This document shows positions 1-8,065 of a DNA stretch of 64,000 bases, in pieces. The stretch lies in NCBI RefSeq assembly GCF_005144475.1, contig NZ_SWJZ01000015.1:1-64000 (forward strand), written 5' to 3'. Position 1 is the stretch's first letter; every line of letters starts with the position of its first letter. A program made the translations under genes and the position numbers. The stretch comes from Rhodobacter capsulatus. GTDB taxonomy: Bacteria > Pseudomonadota > Alphaproteobacteria > Rhodobacterales > Rhodobacteraceae. Under the pieces are notes generated by a model that was not told where the DNA came from, ran no database searches, and saw nothing but the letters and a program-made list of their open reading frames with translations.

Positions 1-37
1 GGTGAATGGCGCAGCCAGAGGGGGGCAGAGCCCCCCT
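1..37. repeat. Edge-truncated copy of the palindromic intergenic repeat
   Basis: The window opens inside a G/C hairpin (six G at 20-25, six C at 31-36) preceded by ggtgaatggc. The same order, ggtgaatggc then a gggggg/cccccc hairpin, forms the right end of the complete copy near 11640-11690. The copy overlaps the stop codon of the neighbouring minus-strand permease gene, as expected of a terminator-like element. The rest lies outside the window. Confidence 0.6.
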
Positions 38-920
38 ACCCCCTCGCCCGCAAGGCCGCGGCCGAATAAAGCGCAAGCGCCCCCCAGATCATCGCAAAGG
101 CGATGGCATGCGCGGAGGTGAAGGGTTCGGCAAAGACCATGACCGCAACGGCGAATTGCAGCGTCGGGTTGAGATATTGCACCAGCCCGATCGTCGCCAT
201 CCGCACCCGCTGCGCGGCATAGGAAAACAGCATCAAGGGCCCGCCCGTCATCACCCCGGAAAAGGCCAGCATCAGCGAGGATCCGAGGTCGTCGCCGAAA
301 TGCCCCGAGCCCGGCACGCGACCGAACCAGCCGAAATGCGCCGCAGCCAGCACCAGCGCGGCCAGCGGCGCCAAAAGCACCACCTCGGCCAGGACCGAGA
401 CGACCGAGGGCACCGAAAGCTTCTTCTTCAGCAGCCCGTAAAGCCCGAAGGTCCCCGCCAGCATCAACGCGATCCAGGGCGCCGCGCCCAAGGCCCAGGT
501 CAGATAGCCCACCGCCGCCGCGGCGATCGTCACCGCCACCGCCTGCGCCCGCCCCATCCGCTCGCCGTAAAACACCATGCCCAGCGCCACCGCGACCAGC
601 GGGAAGATGTAATAGCCAAGCGAGGCCTCGACCGCGCGGCCGTTCTGCACCGACCAGATGAAGCCGAACCAGTTCAGCGAGATCACCACCGCCGCCCCGG
701 CGACGATCCGCAGGTTGCGCCCGGTGAGCGCGCGGGCAAGCATCGCCCAGTGCCCCTGCACCGCCACCACGGCGCCCAGAAACACCACCGACCAGAGCGT
801 GCGATGGGCCAGCACCTCCAAGGGCGGCACCTCGGACAAGGCCTTGTAATAGATCCCCGACAGACCCCAGACGCAGCAAGTCGCCACCATCGCGACAAAA
901 CCCTTCGTGGCGTCCTTCAT
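36..920 (-). CDS. rarD: RarD-type EamA/DMT-superfamily permease
   Basis: Predicted inner-membrane drug/metabolite-type transporter of 294 residues, the usual length for RarD. The protein starts MKDATKGFVAMVATCCVWG and consists of about ten hydrophobic helices. The PPLEVLAHRTLWS stretch after helix 1 and QYLNPTLQFAVAV near the end are characteristic of RarD proteins. The ATG at 920 is preceded by GGAG; an upstream in-frame extension is rich in Arg/Gly/Pro and looks non-coding. The gene diverges from tnaA, and its TAG stop sits in a repeat hairpin. Substrate unknown; RarD is named for chloramphenicol sensitivity in other bacteria, but that phenotype is not shown here. Confidence 0.88.
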   Translation of the reverse strand: MKDATKGFVAMVATCCVWGLSGIYYKALSEVPPLEVLAHRTLWSVVFLGAVVAVQGHWAMLARALTGRNLRIVAGAAVVISLNWFGFIWSVQNGRAVEASLGYYIFPLVAVALGMVFYGERMGRAQAVAVTIAAAAVGYLTWALGAAPWIALMLAGTFGLYGLLKKKLSVPSVVSVLAEVVLLAPLAALVLAAAHFGWFGRVPGSGHFGDDLGSSLMLAFSGVMTGGPLMLFSYAAQRVRMATIGLVQYLNPTLQFAVAVMVFAEPFTSAHAIAFAMIWGALALYSAAALRARG

Positions 921-1144
921 CCGTGTCTCCCCAGGCTCAAGACGGCCACAGAACCCCGCCCCGCCGCGCCCGTCAATCCCGATCCCACCGCCTGACTTGA
1001 CGGAACCGACGCGGGATGCGAAATTCGGCCTTGCAACCATCATGGGCGTCGAGCGCGGTCCGGGTCTCCGGGCAACCGCGACGCTGCGGCCCCATCGTGC
1101 GACGGTTGCCACGGGTATATGGGGCCATCGACAGGAGCCCCGCG

Positions 1145-2509
1145 GTGAAAACCATCATCGAACCCTTCCGCATCAAATCGGTCGAACCGATCCGCCTCAC
1201 CTCGCGCCCCGAGCGAGAACGACTGGCGCGCGCGGCGGGTTACAACCTCTTCGGCCTGCATTCGGATGACGTGCTGATCGACCTTCTGACCGACAGCGGC
1301 ACCGGCGCGATGTCGTCCTTGCAATGGGCGGCGGTGATGCAGGGCGACGAAAGCTATGCCGGATCGCCCAGCTTCTTCCGCTTTGAAGCCGCCGTGCAAA
1401 ACCTGATGCCTTTCAAGCACATCATCCCGACGCACCAGGGCCGCGCGGCGGAAGCGATCCTGTTCTCGATCTTCGGGGGCACGGGCAAGCGCATCCCCTC
1501 GAACACGCATTTCGACACCACGCGCGGCAATATCGAGGCCTCGGGCGCGATCGGCGACGATCTGGTGATCGCCGAGGGGAAAGACCCGCAAAACCTGCAT
1601 CCGTTCAAGGGCAACATGGATCTGGCGCGGCTCGAGGCCTATCTGGCCGAGCATCACGAAAGCGTGCCTCTGGTGATGATCACCATCACCAACAATGCGG
1701 GCGGCGGGCAGCCCGTCAGCCTGGCCAATATCCGCGCCGTCGCCGATCTGGCGCATCGGTATGGCAAACCCTTCCTCATCGACGGCTGCCGCTTTGCCGA
1801 AAACGCCTGGTTCATCAAGACCCGCGAGGAGGGGCAGGCGGAGCGCTCGATCCCCGAGATCGTGCGCGATTGCTTCGCGGTGGCGGACGGCATGACGATG
1901 TCGGCGAAGAAGGACGCCTTTGGCAATATCGGCGGCTGGCTGGCGCTGAACGACGATGATCTGGCCGAGGAGGCGCGGGGGCACCTGATCCGGACCGAGG
2001 GCTTCCCGACCTATGGCGGGCTGGCGGGGCGGGATCTGGACGCGCTGGCGCAGGGTCTGGTCGAGATCGTCGACGAGGATTACCTGCGCTACCGCATCCG
2101 CACGCATCAATATATCGTCGAGCGGCTGGATGCGATGGGGGTGCCGGTGGTGAAGCCCGCGGGCGGGCATGCGGTCTTCATCGACGCGCGGGCCTGGCTT
2201 TCCCATATCCCGCCGCTCGAATATCCGGGGCAGGCCTTGGCGGTGGCTTTGTATGAAATCGCCGGGGTGCGGTCCTGCGAGATCGGCACGGCGATGTTCG
2301 GCCGCCAACCCGACGGCTCGGAAAAGCCTGCGGCGATGGATCTGGTGCGGCTCGCCTTCCCGCGCCGGACCTATACGCAAAGCCACGCCGATTACATCGT
2401 CGAGGCCTTCGAGGAGCTGGCGGCAACGAAAGACGCCCTGCGCGGCTACCGGATCGTGAAGGAGCCGAAGCTGATGCGGCATTTCACCTGCCGCTTCGAG
2501 AAGCTCTGA
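1145..2509 (+). CDS. tnaA: Tryptophanase (tryptophan indole-lyase)
   Basis: PLP-dependent cytosolic beta-eliminating lyase, 454 residues: L-tryptophan to indole, pyruvate and ammonia. Visible are EPFRIKSVEPIR at the N-terminus, DLLTDSGTGAMS, the phosphate-binding THQGR (about 96-100) and SAKKDA with the expected PLP lysine at Lys256. The related tyrosine phenol-lyases carry an Arg in a MERG motif that binds the phenol-side substrate; here the equivalent reads CEIG as in tryptophanase, so tryptophanase is preferred. The GTG start at 1145 has AGGAG seven bases upstream and fits the family N-terminus; an earlier in-frame start would add about 43 non-homologous residues. Transcribed alone, followed by a structured repeat. 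I see no tnaC-like leader peptide. Confidence 0.9.
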   Translation: MKTIIEPFRIKSVEPIRLTSRPERERLARAAGYNLFGLHSDDVLIDLLTDSGTGAMSSLQWAAVMQGDESYAGSPSFFRFEAAVQNLMPFKHIIPTHQGRAAEAILFSIFGGTGKRIPSNTHFDTTRGNIEASGAIGDDLVIAEGKDPQNLHPFKGNMDLARLEAYLAEHHESVPLVMITITNNAGGGQPVSLANIRAVADLAHRYGKPFLIDGCRFAENAWFIKTREEGQAERSIPEIVRDCFAVADGMTMSAKKDAFGNIGGWLALNDDDLAEEARGHLIRTEGFPTYGGLAGRDLDALAQGLVEIVDEDYLRYRIRTHQYIVERLDAMGVPVVKPAGGHAVFIDARAWLSHIPPLEYPGQALAVALYEIAGVRSCEIGTAMFGRQPDGSEKPAAMDLVRLAFPRRTYTQSHADYIVEAFEELAATKDALRGYRIVKEPKLMRHFTCRFEKL

Positions 2510-2513
2510 GCTG

Positions 2514-2738
2514 GTTTCGGGCGGATCAGGAAAGGCACCGCCTTTCCCCGCCCGCGTGGGCAACGCCTGCCCCGGGGCCGTCAGCCCCAGGCGCGACAGA
2601 GGCCAGCGCCCAGCCCCGGCGGGCGAGAAGCGCCCGCCGGGGCTGGGCGGGCGCTGGCCGAGGGCCTTTGGGCCCCCGGCGGTCATGGGGCAACTGGTCC
2701 GCGTGGCTTCGGCAATGGCCTCAGCCAAGGAGAGGGCA
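2514..2738 (+). repeat. Structured multi-hairpin repeat, copy 1
   Basis: About 220 bp between tnaA and sodB that recurs at 63292-63510. Three hairpins are visible in order: ggaaaggc/gcctttcc with a 3-nt loop (2529-2547) inside an outer gggcgg/ccgccc pairing; a long stem around loop agaag (CAGCCCC plus GGCGGGCG against CGCCCGCC plus GGGGCTG) extended by ggccagcgcc/ggcgctggcc; and a short hairpin with loop tttg (about 2661-2675). The end carries tcggcaatggcctc, also conserved. In copy 2 the middle stem has different bases on both sides that still pair. Strand is assigned to match copy 2 beside the RAYT-like gene. Function unknown. Confidence 0.8.
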
Positions 2739-2743
2739 AAACA

Positions 2744-2769
2744 AAACCGGCCCCCGCAGGGGCCGGTTT
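2744..2769. terminator. Intrinsic terminator between tnaA and sodB
   Basis: Perfect 11-bp stem aaaccggcccc / ggggccggttt with loop cgca, followed by tctttc on the plus strand and by ttttgtttt on the minus strand. It can end sodB transcription from the right and tnaA transcription from the left. Confidence 0.85.
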
Positions 2770-2789
2770 CTTTCATCCGTCCATCCGCC

Positions 2790-3392
2790 TCACAGACGCG
2801 AGGCGACGTTTTCCCAGTTCACCAGCTTGTCGAGGAAGTTCGTGAGGTAAGCCGGGCGCTTGTTGCGGAAGTCGATGTAATAGCTGTGCTCCCAGACATC
2901 GCAGCCCAGAAGCGCGGTCTGCCCGAAGCAGAGCGGGTTCACGCCGTTTTCCGTCTTGGTGATCTTCAGCGCGCCGTCGGTGTCCTTCACCAGCCAGGCC
3001 CAGCCCGAGCCGAACTGGCCCGCGCCCGCGGCGGCGAAATCCTCCTTGAACTTCGCGACCGAGCCGAAGCTTTCCACCAGCGCCTTTTCCAGCGCGCCCG
3101 GCATCTTCTTGTCTTCGCCCGGCCCCATCATTTCCCAGAACTGCGCATGGTTCCAGTGCTGCGACGCGTTGTTGAAGATCCCCGATTGCGCCACGGCCCC
3201 GGCGCAATAGGTGCCCTTGATGATCTCCTCGACCGACTTGCCTTCCCACTCCGTGCCCGCGATCAGCTTGTTGCCGTTGTCGACATAGGCCTTGTGGTGC
3301 AGGTCGTGGTGATACTCGAGCGTCTCCTTCGACATGCCCAGCGCGGCCAGGGCATCATGGGCATAGGGAAGGGCGGGAAGTTCGAAAGCCAT
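2790..3392 (-). CDS. sodB: Superoxide dismutase, Fe type likely
   Basis: Cytosolic superoxide dismutase of 200 residues, full length for the Fe/Mn family. Metal ligands expected from the family are visible: His28 (YHHDLHH), His82 (WNH), Asp165 and His169 (DVWEHSYY). Gln78 in NNASQHW is at the position of the Fe-type second-sphere glutamine, so iron is the likelier metal, although cambialistic enzymes exist. ATG at 3392; a weak AGGATCG precedes it. Monocistronic, ending in a strong hairpin terminator. Confidence 0.95.
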   Translation of the reverse strand: MAFELPALPYAHDALAALGMSKETLEYHHDLHHKAYVDNGNKLIAGTEWEGKSVEEIIKGTYCAGAVAQSGIFNNASQHWNHAQFWEMMGPGEDKKMPGALEKALVESFGSVAKFKEDFAAAGAGQFGSGWAWLVKDTDGALKITKTENGVNPLCFGQTALLGCDVWEHSYYIDFRNKRPAYLTNFLDKLVNWENVASRL

Positions 3393-3502
3393 TTGAGCGA
3401 TCCTTTTACTCGGGTTCTGTTGCGACCAATTGAAGCACTGAACGCCCCAAGGTCAAGGGTTGACGGGTGATTTTCCCGCACAGCCCCTTCCCCGGGCGCA
3501 GA

Positions 3503-3679
3503 TCAGGGTTTCTTGGCCGCGTCCTTGCGCGCCTCGGCGGCCGCCTTCATCCGCGCGATCAGATCTTCTTTCGCCGCGCCCTTGCCGAAGGGGTTCTTTT
3601 CCGACCCCTTGGCATTGTGTTCGGAATGACGCGGATTGTTCTTGTCGGGCCGCGCGCCCCCGGATTTCGAATAGTCCAT
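3503..3679 (-). CDS. Small hydrophilic protein, unknown function
   Basis: 58-residue protein starting MDYSKSGGARPDKNNPRH and ending in KDAAKKP: very hydrophilic, rich in Lys, Ala, Asn and Gly, without membrane segment or signal peptide. The ATG at 3679 has a textbook AAAGGAG ribosome binding site, the main support for reality. It is followed downstream by sodB on the same strand after a 110-bp gap. I do not recognise a characterised family; disordered stress-type proteins look like this, but that is a guess. Confidence 0.7.
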   Translation of the reverse strand: MDYSKSGGARPDKNNPRHSEHNAKGSEKNPFGKGAAKEDLIARMKAAAEARKDAAKKP

Positions 3680-3735
3680 GCTGGATCTCCTTTGCCTCCG
3701 ATCTGCGGCAAGCCCGGCCGCAAGGCAAGCAAAAA

Positions 3736-3873
3736 GGGGGCGCCGCCCCCGCTTGCCCGTGCCGGGCAATTCACCCCCGGGATATTTGGCCCAAGGTGAA
3801 ACAAGACCGATTGCCTTTCACCTTGGGGCAAATATCCCGGGGGGAGTCCGCAGGACGGGGGGCAGAGCCCCCC
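3736..3873. repeat. Palindromic GGGATATTT repeat, complete copy A
   Basis: Composite palindrome downstream of soxG. Small G/C hairpins at both ends (3736-3750; 3857-3873) flank a long inverted repeat: cccccgggatatttggccca continuing to aggtgaaa (3774-3801) against tttcaccttggggcaaatat continuing to cccggggg (3816-3843). Other copies in this window: 1-37, 7735-7786, 11537-11691, 15144-15193 and 58108-58245. All lie at gene 3' ends, consistent with a bidirectional terminator or REP-like element. Confidence 0.85.
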
Positions 3874-3880
3874 TGCCCGG

Positions 3881-4435
3881 TCAGGAAAGCTCGCCCCCCG
3901 GGCGGGCCGAGACCTCGAGGATCCCCATCACATAGGCCGCGACCGAGCGGAAGCAGACGAGGCTGAGTTCCTCGCGGCCCGAGCGCCAGATCGCCGCCGC
4001 CACCTGCGCGGCGCGGGTGCGGCGCATCTCGCCCGGCTTCAGATTGGCGAAATCGACCGGGCAGAGCTTCATCAGCACCTGATCGGCCTTCGCCCCCGCA
4101 ATGGTGAAGCGCGCCCGGGCATCCGAAACGTTGGTCACCAGCGCATGTTCGGTGTGCAGCGAATGCGCAAGCCCCGCCGCCACCGCGGGCGCGTCGTCAT
4201 AGGAACACATCACCAGAAGCTCGTCGGGGCTCATCCAGGCGGTGCAGCGGCCCTTTTCGCCCGCGACGATCTCGCGGGCGCCCGGCAGTTTCAGCCCCTG
4301 CCCGGCCAGCGCGATCCGCGTCGCCGTCGCCGACAGATCGGCGCGCAGCGTCACCATGCCCGACAGCCCCGCCTCGGTCACCGTGGCGAAGCCGGCATGG
4401 CTTTCGCCCTTGAGTGCAGACACCGCTTCAGACAT
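3881..4435 (-). CDS. soxG: Sarcosine oxidase gamma subunit
   Basis: 184-residue gamma subunit of heterotetrameric sarcosine oxidase, last gene of soxBDAG. The sequence starts MSEAVSALKGESHAGF and shows the folate-domain-like pattern of SoxG (KLPGAREIVAG, RCTAWMSPDELLVMC, VTNVSDARARFTIAG). Its ATG (4435) lies inside the end of soxA, an 8-bp overlap that suggests translational coupling. Family knowledge assigns SoxG a structural role in the tetramer rather than catalysis. A complete palindromic repeat follows immediately and probably terminates the operon. Confidence 0.88.
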   Translation of the reverse strand: MSEAVSALKGESHAGFATVTEAGLSGMVTLRADLSATATRIALAGQGLKLPGAREIVAGEKGRCTAWMSPDELLVMCSYDDAPAVAAGLAHSLHTEHALVTNVSDARARFTIAGAKADQVLMKLCPVDFANLKPGEMRRTRAAQVAAAIWRSGREELSLVCFRSVAAYVMGILEVSARPGGELS

Positions 4436-7382
4436 CGGCTTTCTCCCCTGCCTTGTCGTAGAACACCGGATCGACGATCCGCGCCTGAATGACCTTGCCC
4501 GCGTCGGCGGGGAATTCGAGCACCTCGCCCATCCGCGCCGGGCCATGCCTGACCAGCCCCATGGCGATGCCCTTCTTCAGCATCGGCGAGAAATAGGTCG
4601 AGGTCACGCGGCCCTGCACCTTGCGCTGGCCGTTCTCGTTCACGCCCTCGTCCACCGCATAGACGCCATCGGGCAGAACCGAACCGTCGAGCGTCTCGAG
4701 CCCCACCAGCGTCCAGCGGTCCGGGTCGGTCATGTGCTTGCGCTCTTGCGCGCGCTTGCCCAGATAATCCGCCTTCTTCTTCGAGATCGCCCAGCCAAGG
4801 CCCAGATCCTGCGGGATCACCGTGCCGTCGGTCTCGTCGCCGATCATGATGAAGCCCTTTTCGGCCCGCATCACATGCAGCGCTTCGGTGCCGTAAGGCA
4901 TGACGCCGAATTCCGCGCCCGCGGTGTTCAGCGCTTCCCAGAACGCCAGCCCCATGTTCGCGGGGACCGCGATTTCATAGGAGAGCTCGCCCGAGAAGCT
5001 GATCCGGAACACCCGCGCCGGGAAGCCGCCAAGCGTGCCTTCCTGATAGGTCATGAAGGGCAGCGCTTCTTTCGAGACATCCATCCCGCCCAGCTTTTCC
5101 AGCAATTTCCGCGCCTTCGGCCCCACAACCGCGACCTGCGCATATTGCTCGGTCAGGTTGGCGGTATAGACCTTCCAGTCCCACCATTCGCATTGCAGCC
5201 AGTCTTCCATGTGGCCATGGATCCGGTCCGCGCCGCCCGAGGTGGTGTGGCACAGCCAGGTATCCTCGGAGAGCCGCACGACGACGCCATCGTCGATCAG
5301 GAAGCCGTTGTCCGAACACATCAGCCCGTAGCGGCACTTGCCCACCGGCAGGGTGGACATGAGGTTGGTATACATCATGTCCAGGAAGCGGCCCGCATCC
5401 GGCCCCTTGACCACGATCTTGCCCAGCGTCGAGGCATCGAGCAGCCCGACATTGGTGCGGGTGTTGACGATCTCGCGGTTGACCGACTCGCGGTGCTTTT
5501 CGCCCTTGCGCGGATAGGTATAGGGGCGGCGCCACAGGCCCACCGGCTCCCAATGCGCGCCCCGGGCCTGATGCCAGTCGTGCATCGGCGTCTTGCGCAA
5601 AGGCTGGAAGATCTCGCCGCGGGCTTCGCCGGTGATCGCGCCAAAGGAAATCGGCGTGTAGGGCGGGCGGAAGGTCGTCGTGCCGGTGGCGGGGATCTCC
5701 TGCCCCAAGGCCTCGGAGAGGATCGCCAGACCGTTGATGTTGCTCAGTTTCCCCTGATCGGTGGCCATGCCGAGCGTGGTGTAGCGCTTGGTATGTTCGA
5801 CCGAGGCGTAGCCTTCGCGCGCGGCCAACTGCACGTCGGACACTTTCACGTCGTTCTGATAGTCAAGGAAGGCCTTGAATTTTAAGGCTTCCGAGGCCTT
5901 GGCAGGCATCACCCAGACCGGCATCAGCGGCGCTTCGGCCTCGACTTGGCCCACCATGCCCGCTTCCGCGCAGATCGCGTCGAGCGTCAGATGGCCATTC
6001 GCGGCGCCCAGGGCCGCGGCGATCGGTTGGCCCTTGTCGCCGGTCGGCGGTTTCGCGGCATCGGGGCGGAACATCACCGCCGCCGCATCCCATTTCACCT
6101 TGCCGCCCGCATGGGAATAAAGATGCACGACCGGCGACCAGCCGCCCGACATCGCGACGCAATCGCAGTCGATCCGCTCGACCGCGCCGCCTTCGCCCGC
6201 GTGGCTGGCGATCTCGACCGCCTTCACCGCCTTCGATCCCTTGACCTTGGCAATGGCCCGGCCTTCGAGCACCTTGACGCCGCGTTCGCGCAGGGCTTCA
6301 ACCAGCGGCCCGGTCGGCGCCGGGCGGGCGTCAATGACGGCGGCCACCTCGAGCCCGGCGCCGAGCGCGCAAAGCGCGGTGCGGTAAGCGTCGTCGTTGT
6401 TCGTCACGACGACGATGCGTTTGCCCGGCGCGACGGCCCAGTTCACGATGTAATCGCGCACCGCCGAAGCCAGCATCACGCCCGGAATATCGTTGCCGGC
6501 GAAGGCCAGCGGCCGTTCGATGGCGCCGGTGGCGACCTGGGTGATCCCGGCGCGGGTGCGCCACAGGCGATGGCGCGGGCGGCCGTCGCCCGGGGTGTGA
6601 TCGGCGACGCGCTCATAGAGGATCGCATAACCGTGGTCATGCAGCCCGGCCACCATCGTCCGGGTCATCAGCCGGACATTCTCCATGCCTTCAAGGGCTT
6701 GCAGCGTGTTCTTGATCCAGGCTTCGGGCGTCTGACCGTCGATCAGGCCGCCATCCACCGGGGCGCGACCGCCCCAATGCGCGGTCTGTTCGGCCAGGAT
6801 CACCCGCTTGCCTTCACGGCCCGCCTTCAGCGCCGCGGCAAGACCGGCGACGCCGCCGCCCGCGACCAGCACATCGCAATAGGCATAGGCCTGTTCATAG
6901 CGGTCCGGGTCGGGTTTCGTCGGCGCCTTGCCCAGCCCCGCGGCGCGGCGGATGATCGGCTCGAACACGGAATGCCAGGCTTCGAGCGAATGCATGAAGG
7001 TCTTGTAGTAAAAGCCCGCGGGCATCAGCTTGTAGGCGAAGTCGTTCACCGCGCCGATGTCGAAGCCAAGGCTCGGCCAGTGGTTTTGCGACGTGGCCCA
7101 GGCGCCGTCGAACAGTTCCGTGGTGGTGGCGCGCTGGTCGGGCTCGTGGCGGTTGCCCTTGCCAAGGTTCACCAGCACGTTCGGCTCCTCGGCGCCCGAG
7201 GCGACCAGGCCGCGCGGGCGGTGGTATTTGAACGAGCGGCCCAGAAGCGTGCGGCCGGACCCCAGCAGCGCCGAGGCGAGCGTGTCTCCCGCAAAGCCCC
7301 GGGCTTTCGCGCGGTTGAACTTGAAGGCGAGCGGTTTGGAGCGGTCGATCAGACGGCCCCCCGAAGACAGACGATGGCTCAT
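4428..7382 (-). CDS. soxA: Sarcosine oxidase alpha subunit
   Basis: 984-residue alpha subunit, normal length. Order: N-terminal region with SHRLSSGGRLIDRSKPLAF and the SFKYHRPRG motif of SoxA; a dinucleotide-binding glycine motif VAGGGVAG (about 173-180) of the pyridine nucleotide-disulfide oxidoreductase fold; and a C-terminal aminomethyltransferase (GcvT-like) half with NVGLLDAST and GFIMIGDETDG. In the family this subunit binds NAD+ and tetrahydrofolate, transferring the methyl carbon of sarcosine to give 5,10-methylene-THF. Start at 7382 overlaps the soxD stop as ATGA. Functionally linked to the betaine oxygenase genes at 35-37 kb, which feed the same pathway. Confidence 0.95.
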   Translation of the reverse strand: MSHRLSSGGRLIDRSKPLAFKFNRAKARGFAGDTLASALLGSGRTLLGRSFKYHRPRGLVASGAEEPNVLVNLGKGNRHEPDQRATTTELFDGAWATSQNHWPSLGFDIGAVNDFAYKLMPAGFYYKTFMHSLEAWHSVFEPIIRRAAGLGKAPTKPDPDRYEQAYAYCDVLVAGGGVAGLAAALKAGREGKRVILAEQTAHWGGRAPVDGGLIDGQTPEAWIKNTLQALEGMENVRLMTRTMVAGLHDHGYAILYERVADHTPGDGRPRHRLWRTRAGITQVATGAIERPLAFAGNDIPGVMLASAVRDYIVNWAVAPGKRIVVVTNNDDAYRTALCALGAGLEVAAVIDARPAPTGPLVEALRERGVKVLEGRAIAKVKGSKAVKAVEIASHAGEGGAVERIDCDCVAMSGGWSPVVHLYSHAGGKVKWDAAAVMFRPDAAKPPTGDKGQPIAAALGAANGHLTLDAICAEAGMVGQVEAEAPLMPVWVMPAKASEALKFKAFLDYQNDVKVSDVQLAAREGYASVEHTKRYTTLGMATDQGKLSNINGLAILSEALGQEIPATGTTTFRPPYTPISFGAITGEARGEIFQPLRKTPMHDWHQARGAHWEPVGLWRRPYTYPRKGEKHRESVNREIVNTRTNVGLLDASTLGKIVVKGPDAGRFLDMMYTNLMSTLPVGKCRYGLMCSDNGFLIDDGVVVRLSEDTWLCHTTSGGADRIHGHMEDWLQCEWWDWKVYTANLTEQYAQVAVVGPKARKLLEKLGGMDVSKEALPFMTYQEGTLGGFPARVFRISFSGELSYEIAVPANMGLAFWEALNTAGAEFGVMPYGTEALHVMRAEKGFIMIGDETDGTVIPQDLGLGWAISKKKADYLGKRAQERKHMTDPDRWTLVGLETLDGSVLPDGVYAVDEGVNENGQRKVQGRVTSTYFSPMLKKGIAMGLVRHGPARMGEVLEFPADAGKVIQARIVDPVFYDKAGEKADV

Positions 7383-7702
7383 TTCCAGCCCTCCCAGCCC
7401 GGACGTTTCTCTTTGATTTTGGCGATCAGCTCGGCGGGCGGTTCGGAGGTCTGCGCCGGATAGGTGCCGAACACCTCCCAGGTGACGGTGCAGCGCGCGG
7501 CGAGGAACCACTTGCCGCAGCCATAGGCATGGCGCCAGCGTTCGAAATGCACGCCTTTCGGGTTCTTCCGGGCGAACATGTAGGTTTCGAATTCGGCATC
7601 GGTCGAGCCCGGTCCGAAACGCTTCAGATGCGCCTCGCCGCCGGGGGCCAGTTCGGTTTCCTCGACGGTGACGCCGCAGCAGGGGCAGGTCAGTGTCAGC
7701 AT
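7379..7702 (-). CDS. soxD: Sarcosine oxidase delta subunit
   Basis: 107-residue delta subunit. The N-terminal CPCCG and later GCGKW with HAYG provide the Cys/His set of the zinc-binding SoxD fold; THFERWRHAYGC-like spacing (GVHFERWRHAYGCGKWF) is typical. ATG at 7702 chosen because the family begins at MLTLTCPCCG; the longer reading frame runs into the adjacent repeat. It overlaps soxA by four bases (ATGA). Unlike the A/G junction, the gap to soxB is about 360 bp and holds a half repeat and a convergent small ORF. Confidence 0.93.
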   Translation of the reverse strand: MLTLTCPCCGVTVEETELAPGGEAHLKRFGPGSTDAEFETYMFARKNPKGVHFERWRHAYGCGKWFLAARCTVTWEVFGTYPAQTSEPPAELIAKIKEKRPGWEGWK

Positions 7703-7734
7703 GTCAGCAGGCCTTTGGCTGGGCAGGGCAGGCG

Positions 7735-7786
7735 CCGGGGGCTTCGCGCCCCCGGACCCCCGCGGGATATTTGGACCAAGGTGAAA
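7735..7786. repeat. Palindromic GGGATATTT repeat, half copy B
   Basis: A C/G hairpin (ccgggggc/gcccccgg, 7735-7755) is followed by one arm only of the long palindrome, cccccgcgggatatttggac then caaggtgaaa (7757-7786). The matching second arm is absent. It lies inside the sox gene set between soxB and soxD, so it may attenuate rather than terminate transcription. Confidence 0.75.
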
Positions 7787-7897
7787 GGGGGAAGCAGGGA
7801 TGCGCAACAGAACGCGGATACCTGTTAAGCCCCGCTAAAGCCTCGCAACCTTCTCGACGGAGTATGTCTTCCGAATCCTGCATTCGGGGAGCCCGAA

Positions 7898-8065
7898 GTG
7901 AAAAACTGGCGAGACATGGAAAGCTGGGGCCGCGCCCATCCCGATGAGGAAGTGCGCAGATGGGCCGTGCGGGCGTTCGAGTATCACGATATCTACGCCA
8001 TGAACGCGCTGCAAGCGGAGTTCGACTGGCAGTCCGATCCGAGGAACAAATGGTCCGCATCTTAG
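7898..8065 (+). CDS. Possible 55-aa protein convergent with soxB
   Basis: GTG-initiated frame encoding MKNWRDMESWGRAHPDEEV continuing to FDWQSDPRNKWSAS, 55 residues, rich in Trp, Arg, Asp and Glu. GGGGAG lies six bases before the GTG. The stop TAG (8063-8065) overlaps the soxB stop (8062-8064) tail to tail. Not recognised; the composition looks protein-like rather than like an antisense shadow, and no soxB coding sequence is overlapped beyond the stop. It could alternatively be a leftover of a larger gene. Confidence 0.4.
   Translation: MKNWRDMESWGRAHPDEEVRRWAVRAFEYHDIYAMNALQAEFDWQSDPRNKWSAS

Noticed and set aside
921-1144. TnaC-type leader peptide upstream of tnaA
   Set aside because: No short ORF with a ribosome site and critical Trp/Pro residues; only an in-frame extension of tnaA without homology.
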